A DNA stretch of 64,000 bases from Ostreococcus lucimarinus CCE9901 (lineage: Eukaryota > Chlorophyta > Mamiellophyceae > Mamiellales > Bathycoccaceae): the NCBI RefSeq assembly GCF_000092065.1, contig NC_009359.1:186001-250000 (forward strand), in the 5' to 3' direction. Of this stretch, positions 19,573-29,595 are shown piece after piece. Numbering within the stretch: position 1 is the first letter of the stretch; the number at the start of each line of letters is the position of its first letter. The notes under the pieces are model-generated. The model was not told the DNA's origin, ran no database searches, and saw only the letters and a list, made by a program, of their open reading frames with translations. The translations under genes and the position numbers were made by a program.

Positions 19573-22398
19573 CTACAAGTACTTCACGAAGGATGGGATG
19601 GAGCCAGTGATTTGGCGCAAGATTTTAACCGTGTACATCACCTTGCCGTGCATCGTCATATCAGTCATTGTCTTGAGCCGGATACCTGTGTCGATGATTT
19701 CCACGTCGTACGCATCGCTAATACCTTCGACGAGAAGTTCTTTCACCATGATCGACGCATCCGTGATCAAATCGATGATGGGAGCGGTGGGACTGTCGAG
19801 CAAAATTCCTTGAATGCCGAGATCACCAGCCAGTATGCGCATTTCCCTGGCAAAGACGCATGACAGGCTGAATTCGTCAGGTTCACCAAACGTATCACGC
19901 ATCAGCGCGAGGACGTCGTGCACTTGTTCGTGCGCGGTGATTGAGTCAATCGTCGCCTTGACTTCGTCGCTCGCCTCCGTGGTGGCGATGTAGAACGGCG
20001 TGATCCCGAATTCATAACCAGCGGCACCGACTCGAACGTCATCGGCATCAATCGTCTTGATTCTTAGATTATCGATGCGTTGCAGCTGTTTGTAGAGAAG
20101 CTCCAGGTATAAATCGGCTCCGACACTATCGACGTCTCCGCTTTGCTTTTCGCCAAACATCGTGCCGACACCTCGAATGCCCATATCTCGCTCTGACAGA
20201 CGGAACCCTTCGCCCAATCCGCAGCATTCCTCCAGCGCGGCCAAGCGCTCCTGCGCGCCCGTCGTCAGCTCACTCTCGTCTGCGGAGTAGAACATGTAAG
20301 CGTACGCCTGGCGACCGGCCCGACCAACGCGACCGCGAAGCTGATACAACGAAGCGAGCCCAAAAAACTGCACATTTTCGATGATGATCGTGTTACAGTT
20401 GGGAATGTCCAAACCAGACTCGACGATCGTCGTCGCGATCAGTACGTCCGCCGAACCGTTTGAAAATGACTCCATGGCGTCGTCGATGGCTTCGCCGTCC
20501 ATTTGTCCGTGCGCCGTCATGATTTGTAAATTCGGGAAAAGGCGCAACAGTCGATCGCATGCGTCGCGCATCATATTGATCCGCGGTACGATGTAATATA
20601 TCTGCCCATTCCGCGAGATTTCGTACTCGATCGCCTTTCTGATGTCGTCGTCGTTCTGCGGCGCGAGCACCGTGTTAATTGGACGGCGCTCCGGTGGCGG
20701 CGTCTGCACCAGCGACGCGTCGCGGAATCCCGACATGGCCATGTGCAGCGTGCGCGGGATTGGCGTCGCCGACAACGTGAGAACATCGACTTCAGCTTTC
20801 AACGCACTTATCTGGTCCTTGTGCTTGACACCGAATCTTTGTTCTTCGTCTATAACGAGTAATCTGAGCTGCTTGTAATACTCTTGCTCCAAGTTCACCA
20901 GCTTATGCGTACCGACGATGATTTGCACTTTACCGTCCCTAAAATCATCGAAGATTGTGTTTTGCTTTGCGGCTTGGATGTGCCTAGTGACTAATTCAAC
21001 GTTTATACCCAACGGGCGAAATCGAACGGCGAGGTTTGCCGCGTGCTGCTTCGCTAAGACGGTGGTCGGCGCCATCATGAATACGCCCCCTCCGCTGCTT
21101 GCCACATGAAACATCGCGCGCATGGCGACTTCCGTCTTCCCAAAACCGACGTCACCAATAACTAATCGATCCATCGGAGCGTCTTGCTGCAAATCTTCGG
21201 TGATTTCTTGAATCGCGCTCGTTTGATCTGGCGTGAGCGTAAACGGGAACGACGCGTCAAACTGCTTCGCCCTCTCGGGGTCAGGCAACGGGTACGGCTC
21301 TCGCACACATTGCAACCTTTGGAGATACACCACCATTTGGTTCACCACTAGACGACGAATCGTTGCCTCGGTCTTCCTTTCCCTCAAATCCCAAGTCGAT
21401 TTGTCGTTGAGCTTGTTGAGCTTTGGTGGTTTCACCAATCCTCCAGGAGAACAAAAGCGGTAGAGCAATCGCCTCGACGCCTCTGGACTAATCTTCGCCG
21501 TCGCATCCTGATACTTCAGGAACAAGAACGGTTTGTTTTGCGTACCTTCATTGGCTGACTCCACGGCTAATACCTTCATGCCGAGAAACTGACCTATGCC
21601 GTACTTTCGATGCACCACGTACTCACCCGTGACGAGTTTAAAAGGATCAATCGCGTTGTTCACCCCGAACGCATCTTCCACATAACCGTCTCGCACGCGT
21701 CTATTCTTTTCTTCTACTTCCGCCGCGCTTTCAAGCATGTCATCCACCTGTTCATCGGCTTCAGAGCTATCCATGCTCGTTCTAAACGTGTCCCATGCCG
21801 AAATCGCGCCGCCGTCGTTAAACTTATCTCGCACCATCCCCATGCCCCGCTCGCGACGCTCCGCAAACAACCGCCTCAACCGATCTCCCGCCGCTTCTCC
21901 CCCGATCGTTGTCTCTTCTCTAAGCGCTGAGGACAACTCGACCTCTTGCGCCGCGGCGCCGACGGACGCGTCCCCGAGCGTCGCGCCGCTCGCCGCCGGC
22001 GCCAGAATTCTCCCTCGTTTCTTCACGAAACTTTCCAACGCGAGCGCTTCTCTTTCCCGGCGATCGACGCTGATCACCTGTCGCGTCTTCGAGCTCTCTT
22101 TCACCGACCGCGCGAGCTTGCGAACTTTGCGAACCTTCGGCGCGCTCTCGCTCTCGCTCGTAGATTTCGTCCCCGACGCCTTGGAGCCGTTCTCCGTCTT
22201 CGGCGCGCGTCGCGCGACGCGTCGAGGCGTCGCGGACGATTTCCCTTGGTCATCTTTCCCCGCCGCGCGCGCGCCGACGTCGCGCGACGTCGCCGCGCGG
22301 CGCGTTCGCGACGTCGAGGTCGCCGGCGGCGGCAGGCGCGGTCGCGTCGTCGTCGCCGCATCGCGCGTCGCCGCGCGCGCGAACGCGAGGGCGGACAT
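19573..22398 (-). CDS. MFD: Mfd-like transcription-repair coupling helicase, plastid-targeted
   Basis: A 941-residue protein of the plant/algal Mfd-like group. The first about 50 residues are Ala/Arg/Ser/Thr-rich like a plastid transit peptide. The RNA-polymerase-binding CarD/RID domain is at about 255-320 (GEYVVHRKYGIGQFLGM). The helicase core follows: GDVGFGKTE (415-423), DEEQ (517-520), TLSATPIPRTL (541-551), QLRGRVGRAG. The C-terminal TRCF domain ends near 900. Bacterial Mfd removes stalled RNA polymerase and recruits UvrA through an N-terminal UvrB-like part. That part is absent here and replaced by a basic, disordered stretch, so the protein may act as a polymerase translocase without UvrA recruitment. 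The gene converges on the HORMA gene (96 bp). Confidence 0.92.
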   Translation of the reverse strand: MSALAFARAATRDAATTTRPRLPPPATSTSRTRRAATSRDVGARAAGKDDQGKSSATPRRVARRAPKTENGSKASGTKSTSESESAPKVRKVRKLARSVKESSKTRQVISVDRREREALALESFVKKRGRILAPAASGATLGDASVGAAAQEVELSSALREETTIGGEAAGDRLRRLFAERRERGMGMVRDKFNDGGAISAWDTFRTSMDSSEADEQVDDMLESAAEVEEKNRRVRDGYVEDAFGVNNAIDPFKLVTGEYVVHRKYGIGQFLGMKVLAVESANEGTQNKPFLFLKYQDATAKISPEASRRLLYRFCSPGGLVKPPKLNKLNDKSTWDLRERKTEATIRRLVVNQMVVYLQRLQCVREPYPLPDPERAKQFDASFPFTLTPDQTSAIQEITEDLQQDAPMDRLVIGDVGFGKTEVAMRAMFHVASSGGGVFMMAPTTVLAKQHAANLAVRFRPLGINVELVTRHIQAAKQNTIFDDFRDGKVQIIVGTHKLVNLEQEYYKQLRLLVIDEEQRFGVKHKDQISALKAEVDVLTLSATPIPRTLHMAMSGFRDASLVQTPPPERRPINTVLAPQNDDDIRKAIEYEISRNGQIYYIVPRINMMRDACDRLLRLFPNLQIMTAHGQMDGEAIDDAMESFSNGSADVLIATTIVESGLDIPNCNTIIIENVQFFGLASLYQLRGRVGRAGRQAYAYMFYSADESELTTGAQERLAALEECCGLGEGFRLSERDMGIRGVGTMFGEKQSGDVDSVGADLYLELLYKQLQRIDNLRIKTIDADDVRVGAAGYEFGITPFYIATTEASDEVKATIDSITAHEQVHDVLALMRDTFGEPDEFSLSCVFAREMRILAGDLGIQGILLDSPTAPIIDLITDASIMVKELLVEGISDAYDVEIIDTGIRLKTMTDMTMHGKVMYTVKILRQITGSIPSFVKYL

Positions 22399-22665
22399 CG
22401 CGCGAACGGCTATAGAGCGCGCCGCGTCGGCGAGACCGAGACCGCGGCGCGGAGGACCGCGGCGTTGTGAGGGAGCCGTGTCGCGTCGCGCGAAACGAGG
22501 CGGTTCTCCGCGCCGCGAGGGGCGGGCGATGCGAGGGGAGGGCGGCGACGACGTGCGATTAATTGTTTAACTTGTTTTGTTCCTTCAATATATACGCGTG
22601 AGTACGAGTCTCACGATCGCTAGGTCGAATCCCGCGGGGTTCGCTCGAAAGCTCGACGCGAACGC

Positions 22666-24063
22666 TTAGAAGCCAAACGAACCGCCGAAGCCTGTCGCGC
22701 CACCCCACATGCTTTGCGGCTGGCCTTGCGCCTGTTGCCCAACACTTTCGGGCTGCGGAGCGGCGGCGGGAGAGAAAAGCGAGTAGCCCAGGCCGACACC
22801 AAACGGAGACCGACCGCCGAGAGCGTCGTACGCTCCAACGTTGCTATAGACGTCCTCGGCGAGACCTTCCATGCCCATGCCGCTCACGCCCCACGCCGCT
22901 CCAAGCTGCGAGCTTCCATCCGCTGCAGCCACGCCCCCGTTCGGCCGCGCGTTTCTATCCCAAGCGTTCGCGTGCGGCGCCGATTTCTCGGGCGTCGCGA
23001 CGCCGAAACCGCCGGGTTGAGAAAATCCGAAACCCGGCGCCACAGGTTGAGCGCGTTGATTCGCCTCCGGCGGTGGGCCCGCGGGTACGGGAGGAACGAA
23101 GCCTTCACCGACATTCGGCATACGGCTCGGCGCTTCCGCTCCCGCACCGAACGCAAACTCAGGCTTCGGGTACTTTGGGTACGTCTTCGGCGACGACGCG
23201 TTCCCAAAGCTTATCGCATTCGGCGAATCGTCCGCGGCTTGATCGCTAGCTAACATCGAACCAGTACCGAACTGAAACGTAGGTCCACCCATCACCGCCG
23301 GCTTTGCGCCGTTAGCGCCCGCTACGGGCGCCGCGGACGCACCGTTCGGTGTCGGGAAGCGTGGCGTCGGCACCGACGCCCCGCTCGTCGTGAGCGTCGG
23401 CGACTTCTCCAAAGCCGCCACCGCGGGCATCGGTGCCGTGGGTAACGGTGGATCCAAGCTCGCCTTTCTTCCGACCAACGCCGCCGCGAACGAGCCTTCA
23501 GTCGCGACGGTCACTCCAGCTTTGGCGGCGGACGCGTAGTCTATCGCCCCGCTTCGCTGCGCGATCGGCGCCGGCGTCGGCTCCTTCGCCATCGTCACCG
23601 GTCTCGCCACCGCGTTCAGCCCTCCCGCTATCGGCAGCGGCTTCGGAATGCTCACCCCACCTACTCTACCGTTCGTCGGCGATCCCGTCGGCGACCCGCT
23701 CGCCGAGGCGATTTTCGCGAACGCCGCCACCGCGGCGACGTCGTGAGAAAACCGACACTGATCCCCCCGCTTACACGTCCCTTTCGCGTGATCGAAGCAC
23801 ACGCCCGCCGCCGCTCTGTGCGGCGACCCCACGCCGCGTCCCATCACCCCCCCCGCCGCGGGATTCCCTCCCGCTTCGCCCTCGTGCGAAAACCGACAGT
23901 CGGCGCGCGCGCACGATCCCCGCGACCAATCGAAGCACGCGTCCGACCGCTCGAACGACCCGTTCCGCGCCAGTCCGCCCGTCCCGGACGTCGGCGACAT
24001 CCGTCCCATCTCCAGCGCGCGTTTCGCGCGCTCTCGCGCCGCGCGCTGCGCCTCCGGCGTCAT
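22666..24063 (-). CDS. Two-finger CCCH zinc protein with FG-type motifs
   Basis: A 465-residue protein. Two CCCH fingers stand near the N-terminus: C-x7-C-x4-C-x3-H (43-60) and C-x7-C-x5-C-x3-H (89-107), both ending CRFSH. The rest is low-complexity, rich in Pro, Ala, Gly, with many scattered Phe-Gly pairs (QFGTGS, SFGNAS, AFGAGAE, GFGFSQ, GFGVAT, PFGVGL) and a C-terminus GFGGSFGF. Tandem CCCH fingers usually bind AU- or U-rich RNA. The mix of a CCCH finger and FG motifs is also seen in nucleoporin NUP42/NLP1, so a role at the nuclear pore or in mRNA export is an alternative. No Gle1-binding motif could be confirmed. It is divergent from the kinase gene. Confidence 0.8.
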   Translation of the reverse strand: MTPEAQRAARERAKRALEMGRMSPTSGTGGLARNGSFERSDACFDWSRGSCARADCRFSHEGEAGGNPAAGGVMGRGVGSPHRAAAGVCFDHAKGTCKRGDQCRFSHDVAAVAAFAKIASASGSPTGSPTNGRVGGVSIPKPLPIAGGLNAVARPVTMAKEPTPAPIAQRSGAIDYASAAKAGVTVATEGSFAAALVGRKASLDPPLPTAPMPAVAALEKSPTLTTSGASVPTPRFPTPNGASAAPVAGANGAKPAVMGGPTFQFGTGSMLASDQAADDSPNAISFGNASSPKTYPKYPKPEFAFGAGAEAPSRMPNVGEGFVPPVPAGPPPEANQRAQPVAPGFGFSQPGGFGVATPEKSAPHANAWDRNARPNGGVAAADGSSQLGAAWGVSGMGMEGLAEDVYSNVGAYDALGGRSPFGVGLGYSLFSPAAAPQPESVGQQAQGQPQSMWGGATGFGGSFGF

Positions 24064-24452
24064 CGCGGTCGAGGTCGCCGCCCTCGCGAGATCGCGTCCG
24101 CGTTCGCCGCGCGCGTCCGTTCGCCGCGCGTCCGTTCGCCGCGTTCGCCGCGCGACGCGCCGATCGACGCGCGACGCGCGCGCGGTGCGCTCGCGGCGCG
24201 CTCGCGACGCGCGCGCGGTGCTCTCGCGACGCGGACGCGCGCGCCGCGCGCGCGGCGATGCGACGAAATCGCACCCGCGCGCGGCGCTATTCTATATACC
24301 ATTTCGAATGCGTCCTTTACGTAGTAATGTAACTGCATGGGTGTTTACTGTGATACAATACGATACACGACGTTTATCGCGTGCGATCGGTCGGTCGGTC
24401 GCGACGCGTTCAAATCTCGACATCGCGACGCGCGACGCGCGAGCGGGCGACC
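24064..24452. promoter_or_regulatory. Divergent promoter region between CCCH and kinase genes
   Basis: About 390 bp with no supported gene. Both flanks are extremely CG-rich. A sharply AT-richer pocket at 24288-24385 contains TATATA (24293-24298) and several A/T runs, about 230 bp from the CCCH start and 155 bp from the kinase start. It is the only plausible core promoter area for the pair. Confidence 0.4.
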
Positions 24453-26222
24453 ATGCGGCGCGCGCTGGCGCGGCGCGGATACGCCGACGCGAAACCGCTG
24501 AAGCGCGGCGCGACGGGACGCGTGTACGAGGCGACGCGGCGCGACGACGGCGCGCGGTGCGCGCTGAAGATGCTGGCGACGCGCGACGCGCGCGACGAAG
24601 ACGCGACGACGGCGACGACGCGCGAGGCGGACGCGCTGCGACGGTGCGGAGGACACGCGAACGTGATCGCGCTGCGCGAGGCGTGGATCGACGACGCGCG
24701 CGGCGTCGGGTGGATCGCGATGGAGCACGGCGGAGGAGACTTGACGACGCGCGCGGCGACGGCGGCGCGCGCGGCGAATTACGCGGCGCAGATCGGGATG
24801 GCGCTGCGACACGTGCACGAGAGGTGCGGGATGGTGCACGGGGACGTGAAACCGGAGAATGTGCTCGTGGACGAGGATGGGATGGTGAGACTGGGGGATT
24901 TCGGGAGCGCGCGCGCGCGGAGCGACGAAGACGGGCGGGCGCGGGCGGGAGGCACGCCGTTGTACGCGCCGCCGGAGGTGTGCTCGGGCGAAGGGCGCGC
25001 GTGCTCGACGGCGGGAGACATGTGGGGGTTGGGGTGCGTCATGTACCAGCTCGCCGCGGGCGCGCCGCCGTTCGACGGCGGTGATAAGGAAACGCTTCGA
25101 AGGAACATCGTCGAGACGGAGCCTCCGGCGCTCGAGGGGGAGTTCGCCGGAGAGTACGACGATGTCGTGCGGGCTTTGCTCGTCAAGGACCCGGCGCGGC
25201 GTTTGACCGCGGAGCAGTTTCTGTCTTTGCCGTACATGCGGGAGCGCGTGTCGCGGATTTTAGAAACTTCGAGGAACCATCGCGAGCGAGCTTCCGGGGC
25301 GGTTGAGTTCGATGCGGATGCCGACGCCGATGCCCTGAATTCAAACGCGACGGTGGCCACATTCGGCGACGCTGACTCGCTCGTCGAGCGCTTGGCCGCG
25401 CTTGAGGCGAAGAACGAAGTGTTGACGATGAAGCTCGAGGCGTCCGAGCGGGCAAGACGCGAACTGTGCGAAAAACTCGAACGCGCCATGTTTCGCGTGA
25501 AACACGACGAAATGAAGTCCCAAGCGAGTCCTTCGACGAGTTATGCAGACGGCACGCCCACGTCAGCAGCGACGGCTGTTCCTCGATGCGCGCACACGAT
25601 GTCTTTCATGGACTCGCCGTTTATCATGTCGAGCAGCGCCGAGCGCATGATTTCCAGCCATCGTTGGTTTGAAGACTCATTCCATTTGGCCCCGATATCG
25701 CCCATCGCGGCGAACGTGAACGGTGCACGTCGAGATGCCATGCATGCTGTGACTCCGGTGCAAAGAAAACACGATTTGGTGTCCTTGTTTGAAAAGGCGG
25801 AGATTTCGCCAGCGGGACCGCTAGATTTCAAATCGTCGCCAGGCGCGAACGATTCGAGCGTCATGAGCTCGCCACCAACGTCGGCGTCCAAATCACGCGA
25901 CGAGTACATCGATAGTCTCTTGCGCCGTGCGCGTAAGTCTCGCACCGCCGAGGCGAAAACTGACGACGCATCGTCGATGTCCGACGACGCCGAAAACGAC
26001 CCGCCGTCGCCTCGATCTGAAGACGCCCTCCCCATCTTCGAGAGCGATCTCGCGACTCCACCAACGGTGTCGCGCCGTCCAAAGACTCCGATGGCGCCGC
26101 TCCGTCATCAAAACCACCGTCACGACGACGACGACGTACACGGTGACATCGCGCTCGGGCGTTCGATTAAACACGGCGTCGCTCGCGAGCGATGGAACGT
26201 TCGCCCGCGAGCGCTTTTTTGA
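24453..26222 (+). CDS. Serine/threonine protein kinase
   Basis: A 589-residue protein with an N-terminal kinase domain (about 10-275). Visible motifs are the glycine loop KRGATGRVYEA, the ATP lysine Lys39 (ALKML), the catalytic loop HGDVKPEN (129-136, Asp131), DFG (149-151), the APE-like APPE and the conserved D-MWGLG. The catalytic HRD is HGD, as in a few kinases. A coiled coil (about 305-370) and a disordered Ser/Pro-rich tail follow. Fold and motifs are closest to NEK/AGC-like kinases, but I could not place it in a named family. An in-frame ATG at 24381 would add 24 Arg-rich residues; I chose 24453 because the kinase domain begins soon after. DHDPS follows on the same strand. Confidence 0.87.
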   Translation: MRRALARRGYADAKPLKRGATGRVYEATRRDDGARCALKMLATRDARDEDATTATTREADALRRCGGHANVIALREAWIDDARGVGWIAMEHGGGDLTTRAATAARAANYAAQIGMALRHVHERCGMVHGDVKPENVLVDEDGMVRLGDFGSARARSDEDGRARAGGTPLYAPPEVCSGEGRACSTAGDMWGLGCVMYQLAAGAPPFDGGDKETLRRNIVETEPPALEGEFAGEYDDVVRALLVKDPARRLTAEQFLSLPYMRERVSRILETSRNHRERASGAVEFDADADADALNSNATVATFGDADSLVERLAALEAKNEVLTMKLEASERARRELCEKLERAMFRVKHDEMKSQASPSTSYADGTPTSAATAVPRCAHTMSFMDSPFIMSSSAERMISSHRWFEDSFHLAPISPIAANVNGARRDAMHAVTPVQRKHDLVSLFEKAEISPAGPLDFKSSPGANDSSVMSSPPTSASKSRDEYIDSLLRRARKSRTAEAKTDDASSMSDDAENDPPSPRSEDALPIFESDLATPPTVSRRPKTPMAPLRHQNHRHDDDDVHGDIALGRSIKHGVARERWNVRPRALF

Positions 26223-26460
26223 TACCCCTAATAGGCGCGCACACGCCGCTGTTGTAACTTAATAACCAAACGACGCGCAATTTGGAATGTTTTATTCCTC
26301 TCACCTTCGTCTCCTCGCCTCCGGGCGTCGTCTCGCGCGTCGTTCGCCTCGTCCCGCGTCGCCGCGCGCGTCGCCGCCGACGCGCGCCTAGGTCTTGCCG
26401 TTTGCGTGGCCACCGTCCATCGCGCGCCGCACTCCCCATCGCGCGCGCGCGCCGGTCGTC

Positions 26461-27570
26461 ATGCCCGCTGCGTGCGCTCAGAGCGCTCTTCGCGCCGCCG
26501 CGCCGTCCTCGAAGCGCGTCTCCGCGCCGTCGTCGCGTCTCCGCGCCGCGCGCCGCGCGTCCGGCCCCGCGTCCGCGCGAAACCTCGCGCGCGCGCCCCG
26601 CGGCGTGAGCGACGCCGGTGACTGGGCGTGCCCGCTGAACGGATGCTCCGTGAGTGACCTTCGCGCGAAGCGGTTGATCACGGCCATCAAGACGCCGTAC
26701 CTCGCGAGCGGCAAGGTGGACCTGTTCGCGTACGACGCGCTCGTCGAGCAACAGATCGCGGGCGGCGTCGAGGGACTGATCGTCGGGGGCACCACGGGCG
26801 AGGGACAGCTGATGTCGTGGGACGAACACATCATGCTGATCGCACACACGGCGCAGCGGTACGGCGGGAAGGTGAAGGTGATCGGAAACACCGGGAGTAA
26901 CTCGACGCGAGAGGCGGTGCACGCGACGCAGCAGGGCTTCGCGGTCGGAATGGACGCGAGCTTGCAAATCAATCCGTATTACGGAAAGACGTCGCGAGCG
27001 GGTCTTTTGGAACACTTTGAGGCGGTGATGGATCTCGGGCCGGCGATCGTGTACAACGTGCCGGCGAGAACGAGCCAAGATATCGTGCCGGACATAATGT
27101 TTGAGCTGGCCAAGCACGCGAACTTTGCCGGGGTGAAAGAGTGCGAAGGGAACGCGCGGATTAAGCAATACACCGATAATGGGGTGACGTGCTGGACTGG
27201 AAACGATGACGAGTGCCATGATGCGCGCTACGACGCCGGGGCGGTGGGGGTGATCAGCGTCACCTCCAACCTCGTCCCAGAGCTCATGCGCGAGATGTTA
27301 TTCGACGGCCCGAACCCGGAGCTTCGCGACAGGCTCCTACCGCTCATGAATTGGCTCTTCGCTGAACCCAACCCCACGGGCATCAACACCGCGTGCGCCA
27401 TGCTCGGCGTCGCACAGCCCGTGTTCCGCCTTCCCTACGTTCCGTACGCCGCGGCGTTGCGCGCGCAGGGCGCCGAGCACCTCCGCGCGGTCGGCTTGGA
27501 CGCCGTCGCCGGCGACGGCGCCATTCGCGATCTCAGCGACGCCGACTTCACCATCCTTCGCGACTGGTGA
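26461..27570 (+). CDS. DHDPS: 4-hydroxy-tetrahydrodipicolinate synthase (DHDPS), plastid-targeted
   Basis: A 369-residue enzyme that condenses pyruvate and aspartate semialdehyde, the first committed step of lysine synthesis. The N-terminal about 50 residues are Ala/Ser/Arg-rich, consistent with a plastid transit peptide. Core motifs: [33 protein letters not shown], the active-site Tyr in [10 protein letters not shown], and the Schiff-base lysine in [10 protein letters not shown]. The frame is open upstream to a non-ATG codon at 26395; the first ATG is 26461. Length matches plant DHDPS. It is followed by PGDH on the same strand, another plastid amino-acid enzyme. A lysine-binding allosteric site is known for plant enzymes; it was not checked residue by residue. 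Confidence 0.96.
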   Translation: MPAACAQSALRAAAPSSKRVSAPSSRLRAARRASGPASARNLARAPRGVSDAGDWACPLNGCSVSDLRAKRLITAIKTPYLASGKVDLFAYDALVEQQIAGGVEGLIVGGTTGEGQLMSWDEHIMLIAHTAQRYGGKVKVIGNTGSNSTREAVHATQQGFAVGMDASLQINPYYGKTSRAGLLEHFEAVMDLGPAIVYNVPARTSQDIVPDIMFELAKHANFAGVKECEGNARIKQYTDNGVTCWTGNDDECHDARYDAGAVGVISVTSNLVPELMREMLFDGPNPELRDRLLPLMNWLFAEPNPTGINTACAMLGVAQPVFRLPYVPYAAALRAQGAEHLRAVGLDAVAGDGAIRDLSDADFTILRDW

Positions 27571-27787
27571 TCATCGATCATCATCTAAGCACACCTAGCA
27601 GGCTTTTATCTATTTAGCGATAACTGTTACAACTGTTCCCTTCGCACGCTCGAAGATTTGAAAAAACCTAACACGCGGGTGTTTTCTTGTTGACAGTCTG
27701 TCGCCGAGCGCGGCGCGACGCCACCGCGCGACGCCGAGTCGCACGCGCGTGATTTCCGCGCTCAACACTTCTCACGACACCGTATCG

Positions 27788-29595
27788 ATGATGCACGCGC
27801 GCGCGCTGACGTTCACGCGCGCCGTCGGCGGCGATCGTCGCGCGATGCGCGCCGAGCACAAAAAACCGGCGGCGGGACGAATCCGCGCGGTGACGCGCGC
27901 GTCCGGTGAAGACGACGAGATCGCGCTGCTCGAAAAGGCGCTGAAGATGGCGAAGACGCGCAAGGCGAACGGCGAGGCGAGCGCGGCGCCGGCGGCGCCC
28001 GCGGCAGGTGGTGCGTACAGCGGCTCATCATTCAACGTCAAGACGTTCAACGCGATTTCACCGGTGGGTTTGAACAAGTTCCCGAAAGGGAAGTACGCGG
28101 TGAGTGGAGACGATAAGGAGCTGCCGGGAGACCCGATGGCGATGATGCTGCGGTCGCACAAACTGCAAGTGAGTGAGGTACCGTCGACGGTGCGAGGCAT
28201 CGTGCGCTGCGGCGCCGGTACGAATAACATTCCGGTGAAGGAGATGAGCGAGCTTGGTATTCCGGTATTTAACACCCCGGGTGCGAACGCGAACGCGGTG
28301 AAGGAGCTCGTGGTGTGCTCTTTGCTCCTGGCGAGCCGTGGGATCATCGAGGGTAACAAGCACGTGAACGATGTCATCAACGTTGAAGAAAACGGCGACT
28401 ACGCCAAGATTAGCGTGCGCATCGAAAAGGACAAGGCTATGTTCGGTGGTACTGAAATCGAGGGCAAGACGCTCGGCGTCATCGGTTTAGGCGCTATCGG
28501 TTCTCGGTACGTTTCGTTTCGCTCGCGCGTTCGCCGGTTAAATTCGCCGGTTAAATTTCGTCGCTCGACGAGCGACGAGTCTTCCTTCTCAAAGGAATGA
28601 TGATTCTCAATTAGATGTTTGATGGCGTTCAATCGACGGTCATCGTCGACGGACGTCGCTGAGACTACAAAATTGAGGCATATCCATTCTTTACCTGACC
28701 TTTGAGTCGTTTTCGAACTCTCGCGGCCGTGTGGTTGACTCTCACTCGGCTTTTGACTAACCGCGTCTCTCGTTTTTCGCTTTGTCGCAGTGTCGTAAAC
28801 GCCGCGCTTGGGCTCGGCATGAACGTCATCGGTTATGATCCGGTGCTTTCTCTCGAAGCCGCGTGGCGTCTTCCGGGGGACAAGATGTCCCGAGCGGACG
28901 ACTTGGATGAACTCTTCGCTTTGGCGGATTACATCACCATCCACGTCCCGTACATCAAGGGTGTCACCCACCACTTGATCGACGCCAAGTCTTTGGCGAA
29001 GTGCAAGCCGGGCGTGAACTTGCTCAACTTTGCTCGCGGTGAAATCATTGATGGTTCCGCTGTGCGTGCGGGCTACGACGCGGGCAAGCTCACGGGCAAG
29101 TACGTGTCTGATTTCTCGGATCCGGATTTGATGGGTCACCCGAGGCACATCGTGCTTCCGCACTTGGGCGCGTCGACAGAGGAGGCGGAAGAAAACTCCG
29201 CCGCCATGGCGGCTGATACGATGATGGATTTCCTTGAAACCGGTACGATCCGCAACTCGGTGAACTTCCCCACCACCATTTTACCGCCTCACAAGAACTC
29301 CTCCGGTGCCCGTCTCTGCATCGTCAATAAGAACGAATCCGGCGCCCTCGGTGAGATCACCACCTTCCTCGGCACGCAAAACTGCAACATTCTTCAACAG
29401 ATCAACACCTCTCGCGACAGCGTTGCGTACACGGTGATCGATTTGGAAACCTGCCCCGAAGATCCGGGTGCTTTGCAAGACTCCCTCGCCGCGGCGTGCC
29501 CGATGGTGATCTCTTCTCGCTTCATCGGCTCCGTCTTCAACGACGAGCTCGGTCAACCGGGGACGTACTTTTGGGTTCGCGAAAACGGCAACTAA
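27788..29595 (+). CDS. PGDH: D-3-phosphoglycerate dehydrogenase with ACT domain, two exons
   Basis: Oxidises 3-phosphoglycerate in the phosphorylated serine pathway. Exon 1 is 27788-28506 and exon 2 is 28791-29595; spliced 507 residues. The join restores GVIGLGAIGSR-VVNAALGLGM across the NAD-binding Rossmann motif. The 284-bp intron has GTACGT, CTAAC and CGCAG ends and carries a snoRNA. The start could be 27788 or the ATG directly after it; the following about 45 residues look like a plastid transit peptide. Other motifs are RCGAGTNNIPV, NTPGANANAVKEL, NFARGEIIDG and the catalytic His in LPHLGASTEEAEEN. A C-terminal ACT domain begins at RLCIVNKNESGALGEI. It is the short form lacking the intervening ASB domain of classic plant PGDH. 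Confidence 0.95.
28530..28555. repeat. Perfect 13-bp tandem duplication in the PGDH intron
   Basis: TTCGCCGGTTAAA occurs twice in direct tandem, 23 bp after the donor site. A small palindrome, TCGCTCG-A-CGAGCGA (28561-28575), follows at once. Both lie upstream of the snoRNA in the same intron. Confidence 0.8.
28588..28706 (+). ncRNA. Intron-encoded box C/D snoRNA
   Basis: Inside the PGDH intron a box C, ATGATGA (28597-28603), and a box D, CTGA (28695-28698), are enclosed by a perfect 8-bp terminal stem: CTCAAAGG (28588-28595) pairs with CCTTTGAG (28699-28706). Boxes directly next to a terminal stem form the kink-turn that binds the 15.5K/NHP2L1 protein. The RNA would be about 119 nt and ends 84 nt before the 3' splice site, a usual distance for intron-processed snoRNAs. 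An internal CTGA (28659-28662) is a possible D' box. The rRNA or snRNA target of the sequence upstream of box D (about 28676-28693) was not identified. Such RNAs guide 2'-O-methylation. Confidence 0.72.

Noticed and set aside
22618-22645. A tRNA T-arm-like GGTCGAATCCC in the spacer after the CCCH gene
   Set aside because: The T-stem does not pair, the conserved TTC is broken, and no D-arm, anticodon arm or acceptor stem could be built around it.
26395-26460. Upstream start of the DHDPS frame
   Set aside because: The upstream-most codon is TTG. The first ATG, at 26461, gives a transit peptide of normal length.
27640-27700. Short inverted repeat AACAC-GCG-GTGTT before PGDH as a regulatory hairpin
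   Set aside because: Only 5 bp of stem, which is common by chance, and nothing else supports it.
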